Of a stretch of 64,000 bases of DNA, positions 47,672-58,178 are shown piece after piece (the first letter of the stretch is position 1; every line of letters begins with the position of its first letter). The notes beneath the pieces are model-generated. The model saw nothing but the letters and a program-made list of their open reading frames with translations. It did not search any database and had not been told where the DNA came from. The DNA comes from Vibrio aestivus (GTDB lineage Bacteria; Pseudomonadota; Gammaproteobacteria; Enterobacterales; Vibrionaceae), in contig JYJN01000086.1 in assembly GCA_003263845.1 (NCBI GenBank), forward strand, positions 1-64,000, written 5' to 3'. The translations under genes were made by a program, and so were the position numbers.

Positions 47672-50379
47672 TTAGAAACCCATCAGCTGCAGTAGATTCT
47701 CTGCAGTTTTAATCGCTTCTTTACGGTTAGCGATGTTGAGTTTTTGGTATAGATTTCGGATGTGCGTTTTGATGGTGGTGCCTGCTACATCAAGCTCTTG
47801 GGCAATTTGCTCATTGCTAAAGCCTGAGTAGATCAAACCTAGGACCTGCCATTCACGTTGAGTCAGCGGGCTGGTGCGCACAAGCTCTGGAATATTTGGG
47901 TGGTTCACCAGTTTTTCGACAAAGTCTTCATCAAAATGTACCGAGCGGCTGCGCTGCGTGGTTGAGATGTCTTTCATCAACTGCTGGGCGCGATGGCGCT
48001 CTAAATCGCCAAGCTTAGATTGACTCGTTAGTCCTTGAAGTAAATGGCCAATTTTAGCGCCGTCAATCAAGAAGTTGCTGATAATGCCAGTTTGATTAGT
48101 CATCTCGAGAGCTTCTTTGAGCAAGGCTGAAGCTTGGTCTTCATCGCCACGGCTAACCTGCAATACCGCTTGTACAATCAAGTTGCGATTGGTGTCGGTG
48201 ACTAAGCTGTGCGACTTCGCCTGCTCTTGTAAGAAGTCCAACGTCTCTTGTGCCTTGTCGTACTCTTCAAGGTTGATGTAAGCACGCGCAATGTTGCGCC
48301 ACTGCAGCTGAGTGAAATGGTTACACGCCACTTCTGGTCGGCTGGTGGTGTCTAACCAGTGAGAAATTGACTTAGTGTCGCCTTTGGCTTGCCAGTAGAG
48401 GATCAACGACAGCGAAGCGTTCGCCGTCCAATCAACGTGATAGGTCGACTGTTTAAGCAAGTGAACGATTTGGTCAATAAACTTTCCTGCTTTGTCGAGT
48501 TCACCACGGCCAATGGCGATGCGAGCCAACATAGAGTAGCTATGTAGGTGCTTACTTTCGGAGTGTGATCCGAGTATGTCTAATCCTTTGTATGCGTACT
48601 CTTCCGCTTCGTCCAATCGGTTCCAACACCAAAACAGTTGAGCGCGAAGTCTAAGTAAGAATTCGTGCATTGGCAGCTGGTGCAGTTGATGCTCTTCAAC
48701 TAGCTTAAATGCGTTATCTTGAATCTCAAATGCGGCTTGCACATAGCCTTGAGCAATTAAGATTTCACTTTGCTGCAATAGTGCCCAAAGCGCCTGATGG
48801 TAGACCTGATATTGTCTTGCGAGCTTTTCAGTCTGTTGCATCATCGGCAGCGCACGACTTAAATCACCAAGTACGTGGTTAACCTCGCCAACAACCGATG
48901 TTGCGACAATGCGGCTGCGGTAGATGGAGGCATCTGGCTGGCTCAGTGACAGCTCTGCTAACTCAAGTGCTTTCTCTGGTTCGTTTTGGTTGATCGCAAC
49001 CTGCGCACGGAGCGCATTGAACTCGCCTTGCTCTTTGCTGCTGAGCTGTACGTTGAGCCTTGCCATTTCGTCTTTGGCCTTGGCAAGCAGATCGCCGACA
49101 TCGTTATAGCGGTGTTGGCTTTGTGCTAGCCAAGCTTGAAGCATACACAACTTAGGCTCGCTATAAAGCTGCTCAGAGCTAAGAAGATTAATGCTTGCTC
49201 AAGGGTTTTAAGCTCGCCACTATTGAACATCTTCCACCCAAAACGCGACAAGATATCAGCCGTCAATTGTGGGTCGCGCGCCTTGTGCGCATGACTAAGT
49301 GCTTGATGAGGCGCATCTTCTAACAACCAAGCTTTGGCGGCTTCTTGGTGTAAAATCGCTTCTTGCTGTGGAATGCGCGCATTACGCTCGTGCTCCAAGA
49401 AATCGGCAAACAGGTTATGGAAGCGATACCAGTTTTGTTCTCCTTCAAGCGGATAAATGAACAAGCCGTAGCGGTTGAGAGATTCAATCATGCTCAGCGC
49501 ATCATCACGTTTGGTGAGCGCTGTGACAAGTGAGTCATTGAAGTGATCCAACACCGAGCATTGCATGAGAAATTGGCGAGTCTCTTGATCCAATAAATCA
49601 AACACTTCTTCGACAAGGTAGTCCCATAAATGAGCGTGGTTAAACTGAGAAACGGACTCTGCCGATTGCGCTAATGTGCGCTTTTGATGCTGTGCTTGCA
49701 AGGCGATCAGTTGTAAGGCGGACGGCCAGCCTTCAACGTAGCTCCGCAGGTTGTCGGCGGTATCATCATCGATGCCATCGGTCACGCGCTGGTTAAAGAA
49801 ACGAGTGGTCTCTTCGGTATCGAAGGCCAGTAAATCGTTACCGATCTCAATCATTAGATCACGCACGCGCAAGTTTGCGGTGCCCAGTGGTGGTGCGGCG
49901 CGACTTGTCACAACCAGTGTAAAGTTGTCTGGCATGTGCTTAATGAAAAAGCGCATGGCTTCATGAATTTCATCATCTTGAATTAGATGATAATCATCCA
50001 GCACCAAGTAGCCTTCTTGACCAAACTGACTCAGTTCGGCGAACACTTCGCTAAACAGAGTATGGAGCGACGAAAATTGACGTTTTTCAGCCAATTTTTG
50101 TGCATTTGGACAGGCGTTATCTGTGGCTTTGTTAAGTGCTTGAAGTAGGTAATTGATGAAGCGAAACGGGTCGTTATCACTTTCATCGATGCTGTACCAG
50201 CCCACATGAGCTTTGTCTGAAAGCCATTGTGCGGCCATTGTAGTTTTGCCATATCCGGCAGGCGAGCGAAATAAAACCAGCTTATAACACGGAGCTTGTT
50301 GGAGTAGGTCCAACACACGCGGGCGAACAATCGCATTATGTAAGCGGCCTGGGCGAGTGAGTTTCGAAGGAATCCACAT
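47672..50379 (-). pseudogene. malT: Maltose-regulon activator MalT, frameshifted
   Basis: The protein starts [20 protein letters not shown] at ATG 50379. It has the STAND-ATPase Walker A ([19 protein letters not shown]) and MalT-type motifs ([20 protein letters not shown]). The first frame derails in LEQALIF; one C restored at GCATTAAT (near 49193) gives [20 protein letters not shown] and joins the second frame ([20 protein letters not shown]). The C-terminus is the LuxR HTH ([20 protein letters not shown] then [14 protein letters not shown]). The restored length is about 902 aa, normal for MalT. MalT with ATP and maltotriose activates malPQ and other mal genes. It is divergent from malP. Confidence 0.93.
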
Positions 50380-50452
50380 ATTAATCATCCCAATAATTAG
50401 GCTGTTGAACTTTTACGGTGTGCGACACGCAAAAAGCTCACGAACCCTGTTC

Positions 50453-50458
50453 ATTATA
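50453..50458 (-). promoter_or_regulatory. Possible malT -10 element
   Basis: The minus strand reads TATAAT at 50458-50453, about 75 bases before the malT ATG. The matching -35 position (GCACTG, near 50481-50476) is poor, as expected for an activator-dependent promoter. Confidence 0.45.
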
Positions 50459-50604
50459 CGTTGGTCAGTCGAGCACAGTGCTCTTTTGTAATGGCTCATC
50501 TGACCTGACGACATGGATGTTACTCCATGGAAATGGAAGGGTTTATGTCTCTGTCACTAGATTTTCGGATAATTCACACAATGGGTAAATCTACGCCCTT
50601 TAAA

Positions 50605-50620
50605 TGTGACTTATGTCACT
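50605..50620. promoter_or_regulatory. CRP operator, malT/malP region
   Basis: TGTGACTTATGTCACT matches the CRP consensus TGTGA-N6-TCACA at nine of ten half-site positions and is flanked by AAA and TTTA. It lies about 230 bases upstream of malT and 370 upstream of malP, so it could serve either direction. Confidence 0.7.
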
Positions 50621-50787
50621 TTATTTGGGAGTGATTGGCAGCCTGAAATTACCGATGACTACGGAAAAATATGAAATTTGCAGAATATCCTTAAATTTTA
50701 TGTGATCAATTGTGCATATTTGTTCATCAGCAGTTTTTATTAACACAGAAGTTTCATACACCGTTGGTAGGGTAAATTCCGCGGTGG

Positions 50788-50803
50788 TGTGATCTTTCTC
50801 ACT
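50788..50803. promoter_or_regulatory. CRP operator upstream of malP
   Basis: TGTGATCTTTCTCACT matches the CRP consensus at nine of ten half-site positions. It lies about 180 bases before the malP start and about 85 before the MalT-box-like motifs, a spacing known from CRP/MalT co-activated mal promoters. Confidence 0.75.
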
Positions 50804-50886
50804 CGTCTTAATGGCGTCAGCCCAAGTTAATGAGAGTTTGATCACGAGGTTGTTTTGTTCCCACCCTCTACGCCCTGAGCTCTACT

Positions 50887-50912
50887 CCTCCTCCTCCACC
50901 TTGGTGGGAGGA
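50887..50912. promoter_or_regulatory. MalT-box-like motifs upstream of malP
   Basis: CTCCTCCTCCACC at 50887-50900 is the reverse complement of a GGAGGAGGAG-type motif, and TGGGAGGAT lies at 50904-50912. Both resemble the GGGGAKGAGG consensus of MalT. They lie 72-97 bases before the malP start. Exact box limits cannot be set by eye. Confidence 0.5.
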
Positions 50913-50983
50913 TGTTTTGAATACAGTGCCAATGCAGGATATGGCTTAGACAGATTAAAACGAAAAACAAGTGAGATTTCGAA

Positions 50984-53437
50984 ATGAAACCTACGCAGCA
51001 AAAAACTTTTGACAAAGTGTCGTTCCAAAATAGTGTGAAGAAACATCTCTCTGCTACCTACGCTACAACCGTTGAAACAGCAGAAAGCCGTGCATGGTAC
51101 CTAGCAATGGGCCGCGCACTTGCAGAAATCACGACTTTCGATCTGCTTGCGACAGAGCAAGATGAGAAGATCAAAAACGCAAAAAGCGTTAACTACCTAT
51201 CTTTAGAATTCCTAATTGGTCGTCTTACTGGTAACAACCTAATCAGCCTAGGTTTGTACGAGCAAATTACAGAAGCGATGGAAGAGTTGGGCCAAAACCT
51301 AACTGACCTTCTTGAAGAAGAGCGTGACCCATCACTGGGTAACGGTGGTCTTGGTCGTCTAGCGGCGTGCTTCATGGATTCATGTGCAGCGCAAGAATTC
51401 CCAACGGTAGGTTACGGTCTACACTACGAGTACGGCCTATTCAAGCAGTCATTCAAAGATGGCCGCCAACAAGAAGCACCTGACGCTTGGCGATGTGTTG
51501 AAGGTTACCCTTGGGAAGTAGCTCGCCCTGAGCTTGCTCAAGAAATCGGTTTCTACGGCAAAGTTGAAGTTGAATACGTGAACGGTAAAGAAGTTCGCAA
51601 ATGGGTTCCGGGTATGACGGTTAAAGCAATGCCTTGGGATCTTCCAATCGTAGGTTATGAATCAGACACAGTCTATCCACTACGTCTTTGGGAATGTCAG
51701 GCAATCGCACCATTCTCACTAGAGAGCTTCAACAACGGTGACTACTTTGAAGCACAGCACTCACTGATCGATGCCGGTAACATCACTAAAGTGCTATACC
51801 CGAACGACAACCACGAGAAAGGCAAGACTCTGCGTCTAATGCAGCAGTACTTCCACTCTGCAGCATCGGTTCGCGATATTCTACGTCGTCACGAAGCGGC
51901 TGGTTTTGCATTAGCAGATCTGCCTAAGCAAGAGACAATCCAGCTTAACGATACGCACCCAACCATCGCCATTCCTGAACTGATGCGCATTCTAATCGAT
52001 GAGAAAAACCTATCTTGGGATAAAGCGTGGGAAATCAGTGCAAACACGTTCGCCTACACGAACCACACACTACTTCCAGAAGCACTAGAGACATGGCCAG
52101 AGTCGCTAATTCAGCGTCTACTTCCACGTCATATGGAAATCATCTTTGAAATCAACCACCGCTTCCTACAAGAAGTTCGTAAAATGTGGCCGGGTGACGG
52201 TGAGAAGCAAGCTAAGCTTTCTATCATCCAAGAAGGTTTCAACCGCATGGTACGCATGGCTAACCTATGTGTTATCGGTTCATACGCAGTTAACGGTGTA
52301 GCAGCGCTTCACTCACAACTGGTAAAAACAGACCTATTCCCTGAGTTCCACGAGATGTACCCAACTCGTCTACACAACGTAACGAACGGTATCACTCCAC
52401 GTCGTTGGTTGAAGTTCTGTAACCCAGGTCTTTCTAAACTAATCACTGAAAAAGTGGGCCCAGAGTGGCCGGCGAAACTAGAGCAGCTAGAAGGTATTTC
52501 TCAATACGCTACAGATGCGAAATTCCAAAAAGAATTCATGGCGGTTAAGAAAGAAAACAAACAGCGTCTCGCTGATTGGGTTCAAGAGAACATGGGGATC
52601 GAGTTAGACACGAATGCTATCTTTGATGTGATGATCAAGCGTCTACACGAGTACAAACGCCAGCAGCTAGATTTGCTACACGTCTTGTCTCTATACCATC
52701 GCCTATTGAATGATCCAACATTTGATATGGCTCCACGCGTTGTCTTCTTCGGTTCTAAGGCTGCACCAGGTTACCACCTAGCAAAAGAGATCATCTTTGC
52801 GATTAACAAGGTTGCTGAAAAAGTAAATAACGATCCACGTCTAGGCGGTAAGCTGAAAGTGGTATTCATCCCTGATTACCGTGTAAGCATGGCTGAAATG
52901 TTGATTCCAGCCGCTGACGTTTCTCAGCAGATCTCTATGGCAGGTAAAGAAGCATCAGGTACAGGTAACATGAAGATGGCTCTTAACGGTGCGTTGACTA
53001 TCGGTACGATGGACGGTGCGAACGTTGAGATCCGTGAGGAAGTAGGCGATGAAAACATCTACATCTTCGGCCTAGATGTTGAAGGTGTAAAACGCACGCA
53101 AGCGGCAGGTTACAACCCATACGACTACTACCACGCAGACCCACTACTGAAAGCATCTTTAGACCTACTAATCGGTGAAGAATTCACACCAGGTCAACCA
53201 GGGCTACTTCGTGCAACGTTCGACAGCCTACTAGACGGCGGTGACCCATACCTATGTTTAGCAGACTTTGCCTCTTACGTGAAAGCGCATGAAGACATGG
53301 ATGCTCAATACCGCGACCAAGCGGGATGGGCTAAGAAAGCCATTCTGAATACCGCTTTAGTCGGCAAGTTCAGTTCCGACCGTAGTATTCGAGACTACGT
53401 GAACAACATTTGGAAACTAGAAGCGGTAAATCGCTAA
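50984..53437 (+). CDS. malP: Maltodextrin phosphorylase
   Basis: The 817-aa protein is a full-length glycogen/maltodextrin phosphorylase. It has SLEFLIGRLTGNNLISLGL near 74, RDPSLGNGGLGRLAACFMDS near 117, and the pyridoxal-phosphate signature EASGTGNMKMALNGALTIGT near 663, with the Schiff-base Lys in GNMKM. MalP cleaves maltodextrins with phosphate to glucose-1-phosphate. It starts the malP-malQ unit, divergent from malT, with CRP and MalT-like sites upstream. It is unusually intact compared with its neighbours. Confidence 0.96.
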   Translation: MKPTQQKTFDKVSFQNSVKKHLSATYATTVETAESRAWYLAMGRALAEITTFDLLATEQDEKIKNAKSVNYLSLEFLIGRLTGNNLISLGLYEQITEAMEELGQNLTDLLEEERDPSLGNGGLGRLAACFMDSCAAQEFPTVGYGLHYEYGLFKQSFKDGRQQEAPDAWRCVEGYPWEVARPELAQEIGFYGKVEVEYVNGKEVRKWVPGMTVKAMPWDLPIVGYESDTVYPLRLWECQAIAPFSLESFNNGDYFEAQHSLIDAGNITKVLYPNDNHEKGKTLRLMQQYFHSAASVRDILRRHEAAGFALADLPKQETIQLNDTHPTIAIPELMRILIDEKNLSWDKAWEISANTFAYTNHTLLPEALETWPESLIQRLLPRHMEIIFEINHRFLQEVRKMWPGDGEKQAKLSIIQEGFNRMVRMANLCVIGSYAVNGVAALHSQLVKTDLFPEFHEMYPTRLHNVTNGITPRRWLKFCNPGLSKLITEKVGPEWPAKLEQLEGISQYATDAKFQKEFMAVKKENKQRLADWVQENMGIELDTNAIFDVMIKRLHEYKRQQLDLLHVLSLYHRLLNDPTFDMAPRVVFFGSKAAPGYHLAKEIIFAINKVAEKVNNDPRLGGKLKVVFIPDYRVSMAEMLIPAADVSQQISMAGKEASGTGNMKMALNGALTIGTMDGANVEIREEVGDENIYIFGLDVEGVKRTQAAGYNPYDYYHADPLLKASLDLLIGEEFTPGQPGLLRATFDSLLDGGDPYLCLADFASYVKAHEDMDAQYRDQAGWAKKAILNTALVGKFSSDRSIRDYVNNIWKLEAVNR

Positions 53438-53447
53438 GTTTCTTAAA

Positions 53448-53475
53448 GAGCCAAGGTGACTGTTCACCTTGGCTC
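53448..53475 (+). repeat. Perfect 12-bp stem-loop between malP and malQ
   Basis: GAGCCAAGGTGA (53448-53459) pairs perfectly with TCACCTTGGCTC (53464-53475) around CTGT. The next bases are not a T-run. It sits in the 102-base malP-malQ gap and may shield the malP mRNA 3' end or set the malP:malQ ratio. Confidence 0.7.
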
Positions 53476-53539
53476 AGTCGATTTTGATAATAGAAAAAAC
53501 CTACCTAAAAGAAGGTTAAGCAGTCCTTCGGAGAGAGCG

Positions 53540-55720
53540 ATGAAAGAACAAAGCGTACTAAAACAAGTCGCCGATATGGCAAGAATTGCCGATAGCTATG
53601 TAAGTGCATGGGGAGATGAAGCGAACGTCGAAGAAGAGACTATTCGCTCACTATTAACTTCGCTTGGCTACGACACAAAAAATGACGAAACTTTGCTGAA
53701 ATCAGCAGAGAAGATGCACAAGAAAGATGTACTGGATCCGGTATTAGTCATCCACCAAGATAAGCCTGTTGAAGTGGCACTAAACCTTGGCGTAAGTGCT
53801 CGTGAAAGTGAGTTTAGTTGGCGTTTCGAGACAGAGCAGGGAGACGTACTTGAAGGTTATCTTCAATCTCAAATCGTTCGTGATGAGCGTGCAGAGGGTG
53901 GCCCTTTAGTATTTGAGTTGCCGAAAAACCTTGAGCTTGGCTACCACAAGCTGTACATCACACGTAAGCGCCGTAAAGCGCCATACGAAATGACCCTAAT
54001 CATCACGCCTAAGTCTTGTTACAAGCAGCCAAAGATTGAGCAAGGTAAGAAGATGTGGGGGCCGAGTGTCCAGCTTTATACGCTTCGTACGCAGCACAAC
54101 TGGGGTATTGGTGATTTTGGTGACCTGAAACAGCTAGTCGCAGATATCGCGTCTCGCGGTGGTGACTTTGTGGGCCTAAACCCAATTCACTCACTTTTCC
54201 CAACTAACCCAGAAGGCGCGAGCCCATACAGCCCGTCTTCTCGTCGTTGGTTGAACATTCTTTACATCGATGTGAGCTCAGTGTCTGAGTTCTCGTTGAG
54301 CGCAAAAGCGCAGCAAATGGTTGGCAGTGCAGAGTTCCAACAGCGTCTGCAAAAAGCGCGTGATGCACATTGGGTTAACTACACTGAAGTTGCTAGCCTA
54401 AAAATGAGCGTACTGCCGCTGTTATTTGACGAGTTTAAAACGCGCCACCTTGATACAAACAGCGAACGCGCACAGCGTTTCTTGGCGTTTGTTGAGCAAG
54501 GCGGTGATAGCCTGTTGCATCAAGCAACCTTCGATGCGCTGCATGCAGATCTGCACGCAAAAGACGATTCGGTTTGGGGCTGGCCTGTTTTCCCAGAAGA
54601 GTTCCGCCGTTTCGAAGACAAAGCGGTTCAGCAGTTCATTAAGAAAAACCAAGACAAAGTTCACCTGTACATGTACCTACAGTGGGTCGCAGACAACCAG
54701 ATCAATGAAGCGCAAGCTTTGGCTGAAGAGAAAGGCATGTCTGTTGGCTTATATCGCGACCTTGCGGTCGGTGTTGCTGATTCAGGCTCTGAAACTTGGG
54801 CTGATGAAGGCAACCTAGTACTGGACGCAAGTATCGGTGCTCCACCAGATATTCTAGGTCCACTGGGGCAAAACTGGGGTCTACCGCCACTGAACCCACA
54901 AGTCCTGAAGGCGACTAGCTACGATGCTTACATCAAGCTACTTCGAGCCAACATGAAACACTGTGGTTCGCTGCGTATCGATCATGTACTGGGTTTACTT
55001 CGTCTTTGGTGGATTCCAAAGGGTGAAAACGCGACGAAAGGCGCTTACATCTACTACCCAGTCGAAGATATGCTGGCAATCTTAGCGCTTGAATCGCACC
55101 GTCATCAGTGTTCGGTCATCGGTGAAGATTTAGGTACGGTGCCTGATGAAATCGTAGATATTCTTCGTGATGCTGGCGTGCATTCATACAAAGTCTTCTT
55201 CTTCGAAACATCGGAAGATGACGGCGGCTTTATTTCACCAAGCCATTACGCGCCTCAGTCCATGGCGGCACTGTGTACCCACGATATGCCAACCTTGCGA
55301 GGCTTCTGGCATTGTGATGATCTGAAGATGGGTAAAGAAATCGGCCTCTACCCAGATCAAGAACAGTTAGCTGGCTTGTTCAGTGACCGTTTACAGTGTA
55401 AACAGGGCATCATTGATTCGGTAGCGTGGCACGGATTGTTGCCAGAAGGTGTCGGTCGCGACGCAAGCATGGTTCCAATGGATTCATACTTGAGCGAAGC
55501 ACTTCAACTTCATGTTGCTGCAGGTGCATCAACGCTCTTGAGCGTGCAGTTAGAAGATTGGCTAGAAATGGATAAGCCTGTCAACATTCCAGGTACGGTG
55601 AATGAATACCCGAACTGGCGACGTAAACTGTCGATGAACTTGGACGAAATTTTCTCTCGCCCAGAGGTGAATCGAATAGCGGCTCGTTTGACTGAAGTAC
55701 GAGCGAAAGCAAGTCGCTGA
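53540..55720 (+). CDS. malQ: 4-alpha-glucanotransferase (amylomaltase)
   Basis: I place the start at ATG 53540 (MKEQSVLKQVADMARIADSY) behind GGAGAGAG. The longer frame from 53456 would start inside the intergenic stem-loop. The 726-aa protein has the GH77 signatures: WNWGIGDF-type QHNWGIGDFGDLKQLV, NPEGASPYSPSSRRWLN, SLRIDHVLGLLRLWWIP with the catalytic Asp and IGEDLGTVPDEI with the catalytic Glu. MalQ transfers maltodextrin chains to make longer substrates for MalP and releases glucose. The N-terminal ~130 residues are the usual extra domain of enteric MalQ. Confidence 0.95.
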   Translation: MKEQSVLKQVADMARIADSYVSAWGDEANVEEETIRSLLTSLGYDTKNDETLLKSAEKMHKKDVLDPVLVIHQDKPVEVALNLGVSARESEFSWRFETEQGDVLEGYLQSQIVRDERAEGGPLVFELPKNLELGYHKLYITRKRRKAPYEMTLIITPKSCYKQPKIEQGKKMWGPSVQLYTLRTQHNWGIGDFGDLKQLVADIASRGGDFVGLNPIHSLFPTNPEGASPYSPSSRRWLNILYIDVSSVSEFSLSAKAQQMVGSAEFQQRLQKARDAHWVNYTEVASLKMSVLPLLFDEFKTRHLDTNSERAQRFLAFVEQGGDSLLHQATFDALHADLHAKDDSVWGWPVFPEEFRRFEDKAVQQFIKKNQDKVHLYMYLQWVADNQINEAQALAEEKGMSVGLYRDLAVGVADSGSETWADEGNLVLDASIGAPPDILGPLGQNWGLPPLNPQVLKATSYDAYIKLLRANMKHCGSLRIDHVLGLLRLWWIPKGENATKGAYIYYPVEDMLAILALESHRHQCSVIGEDLGTVPDEIVDILRDAGVHSYKVFFFETSEDDGGFISPSHYAPQSMAALCTHDMPTLRGFWHCDDLKMGKEIGLYPDQEQLAGLFSDRLQCKQGIIDSVAWHGLLPEGVGRDASMVPMDSYLSEALQLHVAAGASTLLSVQLEDWLEMDKPVNIPGTVNEYPNWRRKLSMNLDEIFSRPEVNRIAARLTEVRAKASR

Positions 55721-55801
55721 TTTTAAGCTTGAGTAACCAAAACTATCGTCTACGTCACTCAAACTAAATGCATAATACGGTACAGTATCCATGCTATTTT
55801 T

Positions 55802-55830
55802 AGCCCGCTATTTTTAGCGGGCTTTTTTTG
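55802..55830 (+). terminator. Intrinsic terminator of malPQ
   Basis: AGCCCGCT (55802-55809) pairs with AGCGGGCT (55816-55823), followed by TTTTTT. It lies about 80 bases after malQ and separates it from glgB. Confidence 0.88.
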
Positions 55831-55912
55831 CTAACACTAAGACATTAAAACCATTAGAGAGTGTTAGTGTTTCTAACATTAAATAGGAAGTTAGGTTAGG
55901 GAGAGATACACC

Positions 55913-58097
55913 TTGGAAACCAAGATTAAAGATCAAAAAATCACGGCATATAACCAACTTTTCGCACGCTTCGTTTGCTGACCCTTTCTCATTTCTAGGC
56001 CCTTATGTTTCTGCTAAAGATATAAGCCTACGAGTTTGGATGCCGGGTGCGGATCGCGTCGAGCTTGTGATTGCTGGCGAGCCTCGCATTGAACTTGAGC
56101 GTGAGGATGCGTCAGGCTTTGTATTACGTGGTGAGAGAGATTTACGTTTTACCCATTATCAACTGGCTGTTGATTGGGCGGGTAACGAGCAATTAGTTGA
56201 CGATCCATATCAGTACCATGCGCTGTATGCCGAGTATGATGCGCTCCACACGCCAAAAGAGATGTATCATCACTTAGGTGCGCAATTTGTCACATTGGAA
56301 CGTGATGGAGAAACTATCTCAGGCACGCGTTTTCTGGTTTATGCGCCGCACGCATCAGCATGTAGCCTTGTTGGCGCGTTCAATAATTGGGACGGTCGAC
56401 GTAGCCCAATGCAACGTTTAGATTACGGCATTTGGGGCATTTTCGTTCCGAATCTGCCAGAAGGTACTCAGTACAAGTTTGAGCTTAAAGGGCCAAATGG
56501 TGAAGGCTTGCCGCACAAAGCGGATCCTTGGGGTTTCTACGCCGAGCAGCATCCTTCGTTTGCTTCGATTACCTATAATCACGAACGCTACCAATGGCAA
56601 GATAGCCAATGGCAATCAAGACCAGTGACTGAAAAGCGCAAAGAGGCTTTGTCTTTTTACGAGTTACACGCAGGTTCATGGCGTCGCAACGAGCAAGGTG
56701 ATTTCCTTAATTATCGTGAGCTGGCTGAGCAGCTTGTGCCTTACCTTGTGGATATGGGTTACACCCACGTTGAATTGATGCCGGTTTCTGAGCACCCATT
56801 CTACGGCTCATGGGGATACCAACCTGTTGGTCTATTTGCGCCAACCAGCCGCTTTGGTACACCGGATGATTTCAAATATTTCGTTGATGCCTGTCACCAA
56901 GCGGGATTAGGTGTGGTACTTGACTGGGTACCTGCACACTTCCCATCAGATGATCATGGTTTGGCAAACTTCGATGGTACGCCATTGTTCCACGACCCAG
57001 ATCCACGTCGCGGTTGGCACCAAGATTGGAACTCATACATCTACGACATGGGGCGTGAACACGTTCGCCGTTTCCTCGTGTCGAACGCTCTGTATTGGTT
57101 TGAACAGTTTCACATTGACGGTATTCGAGTGGATGCGGTGGCTTCCATGCTTTACCTCGACTATTCACGCAGCCACGATCAATGGGTACCAAACATTGAT
57201 GGCGGTAACGAGAACTACGATGCCATCGCAACGCTGAAGTGGATGAACGAAGAAGTGTACAAGCACTTCCCGAATGCGATGACGATTGCTGAAGAATCAA
57301 CTGCTTTCCCAGGCGTGTCAGCACCAACGTTCATGGGCGGCTTGGGCTTTGGCTTTAAGTGGAATATGGGTTGGATGCACGACAGTCTTTCTTATATTCA
57401 AGAAGATCCGGTTCACCGTCAATACCACCACAATACTATTACCTTCCCATTGGTTTATGCGCACAGCGAGAACTATGTTTTGTCGTTATCGCACGATGAA
57501 GTGGTTTACGGTAAAGGTTCGATTCATAACAAGATGCCAGGTGATGAATGGCAGCAAACAGCAAACTTACGTGCTTACCTTGGTTACATGTATGCACAGC
57601 CGGGTAAGAAGCTAAATTTCATGGGCGCAGAGCTTGGTCAAACCGCTGAATGGAACCACGATGATCAGTTGCAATGGTTCTTGCTAGAGTTTGAACGTCA
57701 TCAAGGTGTACAAAATCTGACGCGTGATTTGAACAAGTTGTACCGCGATGAAAAAGCGCTATTTGAGCTTGATGCCGAGCCAAAAGGATTCGAGTGGCGT
57801 CTGCAAGATGCTGCGCAAGCAAGCATTTTGGCACATGAGCGCATTAGCGAGGACGGTGAACGTATTCTTGTCGTAACGAACTTTACTCCTGTGCCACACG
57901 AAGCATTCCGCTTAGGTGTGCCATTTGAAGGCAGTTATGAGTTACTACTGAACACGGATGACAAAGCCTACCATGGCAGCGAGTTTGAAGTGATTCAATC
58001 GGCGAAAACAGAGCAAGTTGAAAGCGAAGGACTAGATCAGTCTTTAGCTCTGCGCATCCCGCCGCTAGCGACTGTGTTCTATAAGTTTGCAGGCTAA
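55913..58097 (+). pseudogene. glgB: 1,4-alpha-glucan branching enzyme, frameshifted near the N-terminus
   Basis: The start is likely TTG 55913 behind GGGAGAG. The first frame reads [15 protein letters not shown] and then meets a stop because TTTT at 55959-55962 has one T too many. Removing it gives [20 protein letters not shown] and continues to [10 protein letters not shown] and on. The rest has the GH13 signatures: [32 protein letters not shown] with the nucleophile, [12 protein letters not shown] with the acid/base Glu and [16 protein letters not shown]. GlgB makes alpha-1,6 branches in glycogen. The restored length is about 727 aa. It has its own terminator and follows malQ after a terminator. 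Confidence 0.92.
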
Positions 58098-58110
58098 GCC
58101 TATAGAAAAT

Positions 58111-58146
58111 GAAAAGCCCGCAGAGTTTCACTCTGCGGGCTTTTTT
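58111..58146 (+). terminator. Intrinsic terminator of glgB
   Basis: GCCCGCAGAG (58116-58125) pairs with CTCTGCGGGC (58131-58140), followed by TTTTTT, with an A-run before. It also suits the convergent GNAT gene on the minus strand. Confidence 0.9.
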
Positions 58147-58178
58147 GTTGGTCGTTGTTTCGTCAAATAGGATAAAGA

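Larger units (their letters stand above)
50380..50983. other. malT-malP regulatory intergenic region
   Basis: This 604-base region holds two CRP-type operators (50605, 50788), MalT-box-like motifs (50887-50912), and on the minus strand a perfect TATAAT at 50453-50458 for malT. I see no small gene. Confidence 0.7.

Noticed and set aside
50701..50716. A third CRP site at TGTGATCAATTGTGCA
   Set aside because: Only the left half matches; the right half lacks TCACA.
53456..53539. A longer MalQ N-terminus from 53456
   Set aside because: It would start within the malP-malQ stem-loop, and ATG 53540 has a GGAGAGAG site and the normal MalQ N-terminus.
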